NCBI GenBank assembly: GCA_016882585.1
Contig: VGPP01000030.1
Coordinates: 1 to 15,360, forward strand
DNA: 15,360 nucleotides
Reading direction: 5' to 3'
DNA from: Cyanobacteria bacterium M_surface_7_m2_037
Lineage (GTDB): Bacteria; Cyanobacteriota; Cyanobacteriia; PCC-6307; Cyanobiaceae
The notes beneath the pieces are model-generated. The model was not told where the DNA came from, did no database searches, and saw only the letters and a list, made by a program, of their open reading frames with translations. The position numbers were made by a program, and so were the translations under genes. The first letter of the stretch is position 1. Each line of letters opens with the position of its first letter. This document shows, piece after piece, positions 13,703 through 15,360 of the stretch.

Positions 13703-14079
13703 CGTGCCGATGCAGGGAGCCAAAGCCACCACCTTGATCCCACCGGAGCGCGCTGCCAGCCGAGGGGACCTGGCCGACCCTCACGGGTCACCACGGCCGC
13801 CACGTTGTAACGACGGGCCAGGGTTGCCAGATCCGAGGCGCTGAGGTTGGCGTAGGCGGCCATCAGTCTTCGCTCCGCCGCAGCTCCGCCGGGCCCCTCG
13901 GACAAAGCAGCCTCTCCTCCGGCCAGATCGGCCAGCCGCCTCGACCACGCGCCCAACAGCCGCAGCGACCCTGGCACCTGGCGAAACTGCACCACCTGAG
14001 CGCGGCTGGTGCGCAGCGCCAGATCAGAAAAACCACCGGGTGGCGTGAGCACACGGCTGCCAGGCGGCGTCGAGGTCAT
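13699..14079 (-). CDS. C-terminal soluble part of the membrane protein, split from it by an apparent frameshift
   Basis: From the ATG at 14079 this 126-residue frame reads T-P-P-G-S-R-V-L-T-P-P-G-G-F, then A-L-R-T-S-R-A-Q-V-V-Q-F-R-Q-V-P-G. A helical stretch R-R-L-A-D-L and L-S-A-S-D-L-A-T-L-A-R-R-Y-N-V-A-A-V-V-T-R-E-G follow, ending in a W-W-L-W-L-P strand. This is the usual soluble tail of large cyanobacterial polytopic proteins I associate with DUF6798 (recalled, not searched). It is not expected as a free protein. The ATG shares one base with the TGA of the upstream membrane part. The frame also continues upstream as R-E-S-P-L-Y-R-A-L-M. Adding one base to the G-run at 14094-14098 would join the two frames smoothly. 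It overlaps folK as ATGA. Confidence 0.65.
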   Translation of the reverse strand: MTSTPPGSRVLTPPGGFSDLALRTSRAQVVQFRQVPGSLRLLGAWSRRLADLAGGEAALSEGPGGAAAERRLMAAYANLSASDLATLARRYNVAAVVTREGRPGPLGWQRAPVGSRWWLWLPASAR

Positions 14080-15320
14080 CAAGGCGCGATAGAGGGGGCT
14101 TTCTCTTCAGGGACTGCGAACGCCTGCGAAGGGCAACGCACCGCGCCCCGGCTGGTCAACCACGCTGAGACCAGGACTATCGCCGTTAGGCCAACAAGCG
14201 GAAAGCGCGACCAAACCCGAGAGCGGACAGCGCACGATCCAACCAAGGCCTGGAGGGTCCTCGCCCCAAGAAGCACCAGCGTCAGTGGCACCAAGGTGTC
14301 GGCCAAGCGGAAGGGATAGAGCTGCAACAGCACGCCATCAGCATCCGCCAGGCTGGCGAGCAAGCCCACACCGAACGGCACCAGTGCCAGGGCAGACCAG
14401 AGCCACAGATCACGGCAGGCCTGAGCTTCATGGCAGGGCAGACGCTTGGCTGCCCCGCGGGCCAGCCAGGCCCCCAACACACCCCAACCCGCCAACACCA
14501 CCATCAGCACCAACCAGCTCTTACCCCAGCTAGAAGGCACCAGGTGATGCGGATGGCGGAACACCACGTAGAGCCAGGCCGGGCTCAGGGCCTGCGGCAA
14601 AGCCGGTGCAGGCATCGCCAGCTCAGCCACTCGCCCCAACACGGGCTGATAGAGCGCAAAGGCCCCCACTAGCGCTCCCGCCAGGGCTAGCCAGCCGCGC
14701 AGCCGCACCTGAGCGGATCGCCACCAGGCCAGGCCGGCCAGGGTGAGCGCGCCGTAGCCGCCCACCAGCACATGGGCGGAGCAGGCCAGGCCTGCCTGCA
14801 ACCCCGCCCAAAGCGAGCGCTGCTGCCGCCAGCTCACAAAAGCGAGCAGCAGCAAGCCGTAGGCAAAGGTTTTCGGCTCCGCCGAGCCCAGCATCCACTC
14901 ACCAGCCACCATCCCCTGCCGGGGGAGCCACAGCGCGAGGGCAGCAAGCAGCCAGGGCATGCCCAGCCCCAACTCCGCAGCCAGCGCCAACACACCCCAG
15001 CACCAGAGGGCATAACCAGCCAGACGAATCACCAGGGCGCCCACCACGAACCCCAACTGGCTGATCAGCCGACCGGCCAGCTCCAGAAACAACCATTGAT
15101 GCGGCTGTGGCTGGTTCAGGTACCAATCCGCCGGCAACCAGGCGGGCCTGATCCGCTGCAGAGCCAGCGGCAGTTTGTCGGCCTCATTGGTGTCGAACCA
15201 ATCGGCGAAGAGCAGCACCAAGGCCACAACCACCAGCAACAGCAACCACTGGCTGAGCCGGCGCCTCCAGCGCAGCGCATCAACCTGATCAGAGAGACTT
15301 GTCGCCACCAATCGGTGCAT
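14079..15320 (-). CDS. Polytopic membrane protein (DUF6798-like), main membrane part
   Basis: From the ATG at 15320 the product has 413 residues and about ten hydrophobic segments. These include the LSQWLLLLVVVALVLLFADW segment near the N-terminus, several Leu/Ala/Trp-rich pairs in the middle, and a last helix G-L-T-A-I-V-L-V-S-A-W-L. The early loop W-F-D-T-N-E-A-D-K-L-P-L is typical of extracytoplasmic loops in this class. P-W-L-L-A-A-L-A-L-W-L-P-R-Q-G and L-Y-P-F-R-L-A-D-T-L-V-P-L-T are conserved-looking. The architecture (many helices plus a soluble tail) resembles GT-C-type proteins, but the function is unknown. The frame stays open to the window edge, so the true start could lie upstream; a TTG at 15341 is another option. 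The end is abrupt and appears frameshifted relative to its C-terminal part at 13699-14079. Confidence 0.7.
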   Translation of the reverse strand: MHRLVATSLSDQVDALRWRRRLSQWLLLLVVVALVLLFADWFDTNEADKLPLALQRIRPAWLPADWYLNQPQPHQWLFLELAGRLISQLGFVVGALVIRLAGYALWCWGVLALAAELGLGMPWLLAALALWLPRQGMVAGEWMLGSAEPKTFAYGLLLLAFVSWRQQRSLWAGLQAGLACSAHVLVGGYGALTLAGLAWWRSAQVRLRGWLALAGALVGAFALYQPVLGRVAELAMPAPALPQALSPAWLYVVFRHPHHLVPSSWGKSWLVLMVVLAGWGVLGAWLARGAAKRLPCHEAQACRDLWLWSALALVPFGVGLLASLADADGVLLQLYPFRLADTLVPLTLVLLGARTLQALVGSCAVRSRVWSRFPLVGLTAIVLVSAWLTSRGAVRCPSQAFAVPEEKAPSIAP

Positions 15321-15360
15321 TGCGCCCGCCCATGCTTGCAAGCGCCCGTCCTGAAGCTGC

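Overview
The window is dense, GC-rich DNA that reads as a chromosome segment of a picocyanobacterium of the Synechococcus/Cyanobium type. The basis is the gene set: a plant/cyanobacterial-type HisB and FabI, an apocarotenoid-cleaving oxygenase, an 8-HDF-type class I photolyase next to a DegT aminotransferase, and FolK. The highly iterated HIP1 octamer of many other cyanobacteria occurs only once (10376-10383), which fits a picocyanobacterium. The taxonomic call is inference.

Layout. Position 1-280 (-) is the start of a secreted SIMPL-domain protein that runs off the window. Positions 458-1137 (+) hold a Phd/YefM antitoxin and PIN toxin behind a perfect 14-bp palindrome. Positions 1181-3622 (-) hold hisB, a carotenoid oxygenase and a translationally coupled YciI-like protein. 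Positions 3706-4397 (+) hold a VapBC pair placed between hisB and fabI on the opposite strand. fabI is at 4404-5186 (-).

Positions 5287-6721 (+) hold a photolyase/cryptochrome-like pair in swapped order. First comes a stand-alone FAD domain with a C-terminal CxxC...CPF cysteine cluster, then a stand-alone photolyase N-domain-like protein. Positions 6734-7261 (-) are a small lipoprotein. Positions 7329-9178 (+) hold a thioredoxin-fold protein and a DegT aminotransferase. Positions 9179-11271 (-) hold a Nudix hydrolase coupled to a complete class I photolyase. Positions 11455-13089 (+) hold a visibly AT-richer gene for a seven-bladed streptogramin-lyase-like propeller with an unusual C-terminal repeat module. 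Positions 13121-15320 (-) hold a polytopic membrane protein that appears split by a one-base change in a homopolymer run, followed by folK.

How it fits together. Most of the window is housekeeping (fatty acid, histidine and folate synthesis, DNA repair) in short minus-strand operons with stop/start overlaps. The plus-strand toxin-antitoxin pairs and the propeller gene look like later insertions between them. No tRNA, rRNA, CRISPR, IS element or convincing rho-independent terminator was seen. No gene-free stretch exceeds 300 bases; the longest gaps are 281-457 and 11272-11454, both divergent promoter regions.
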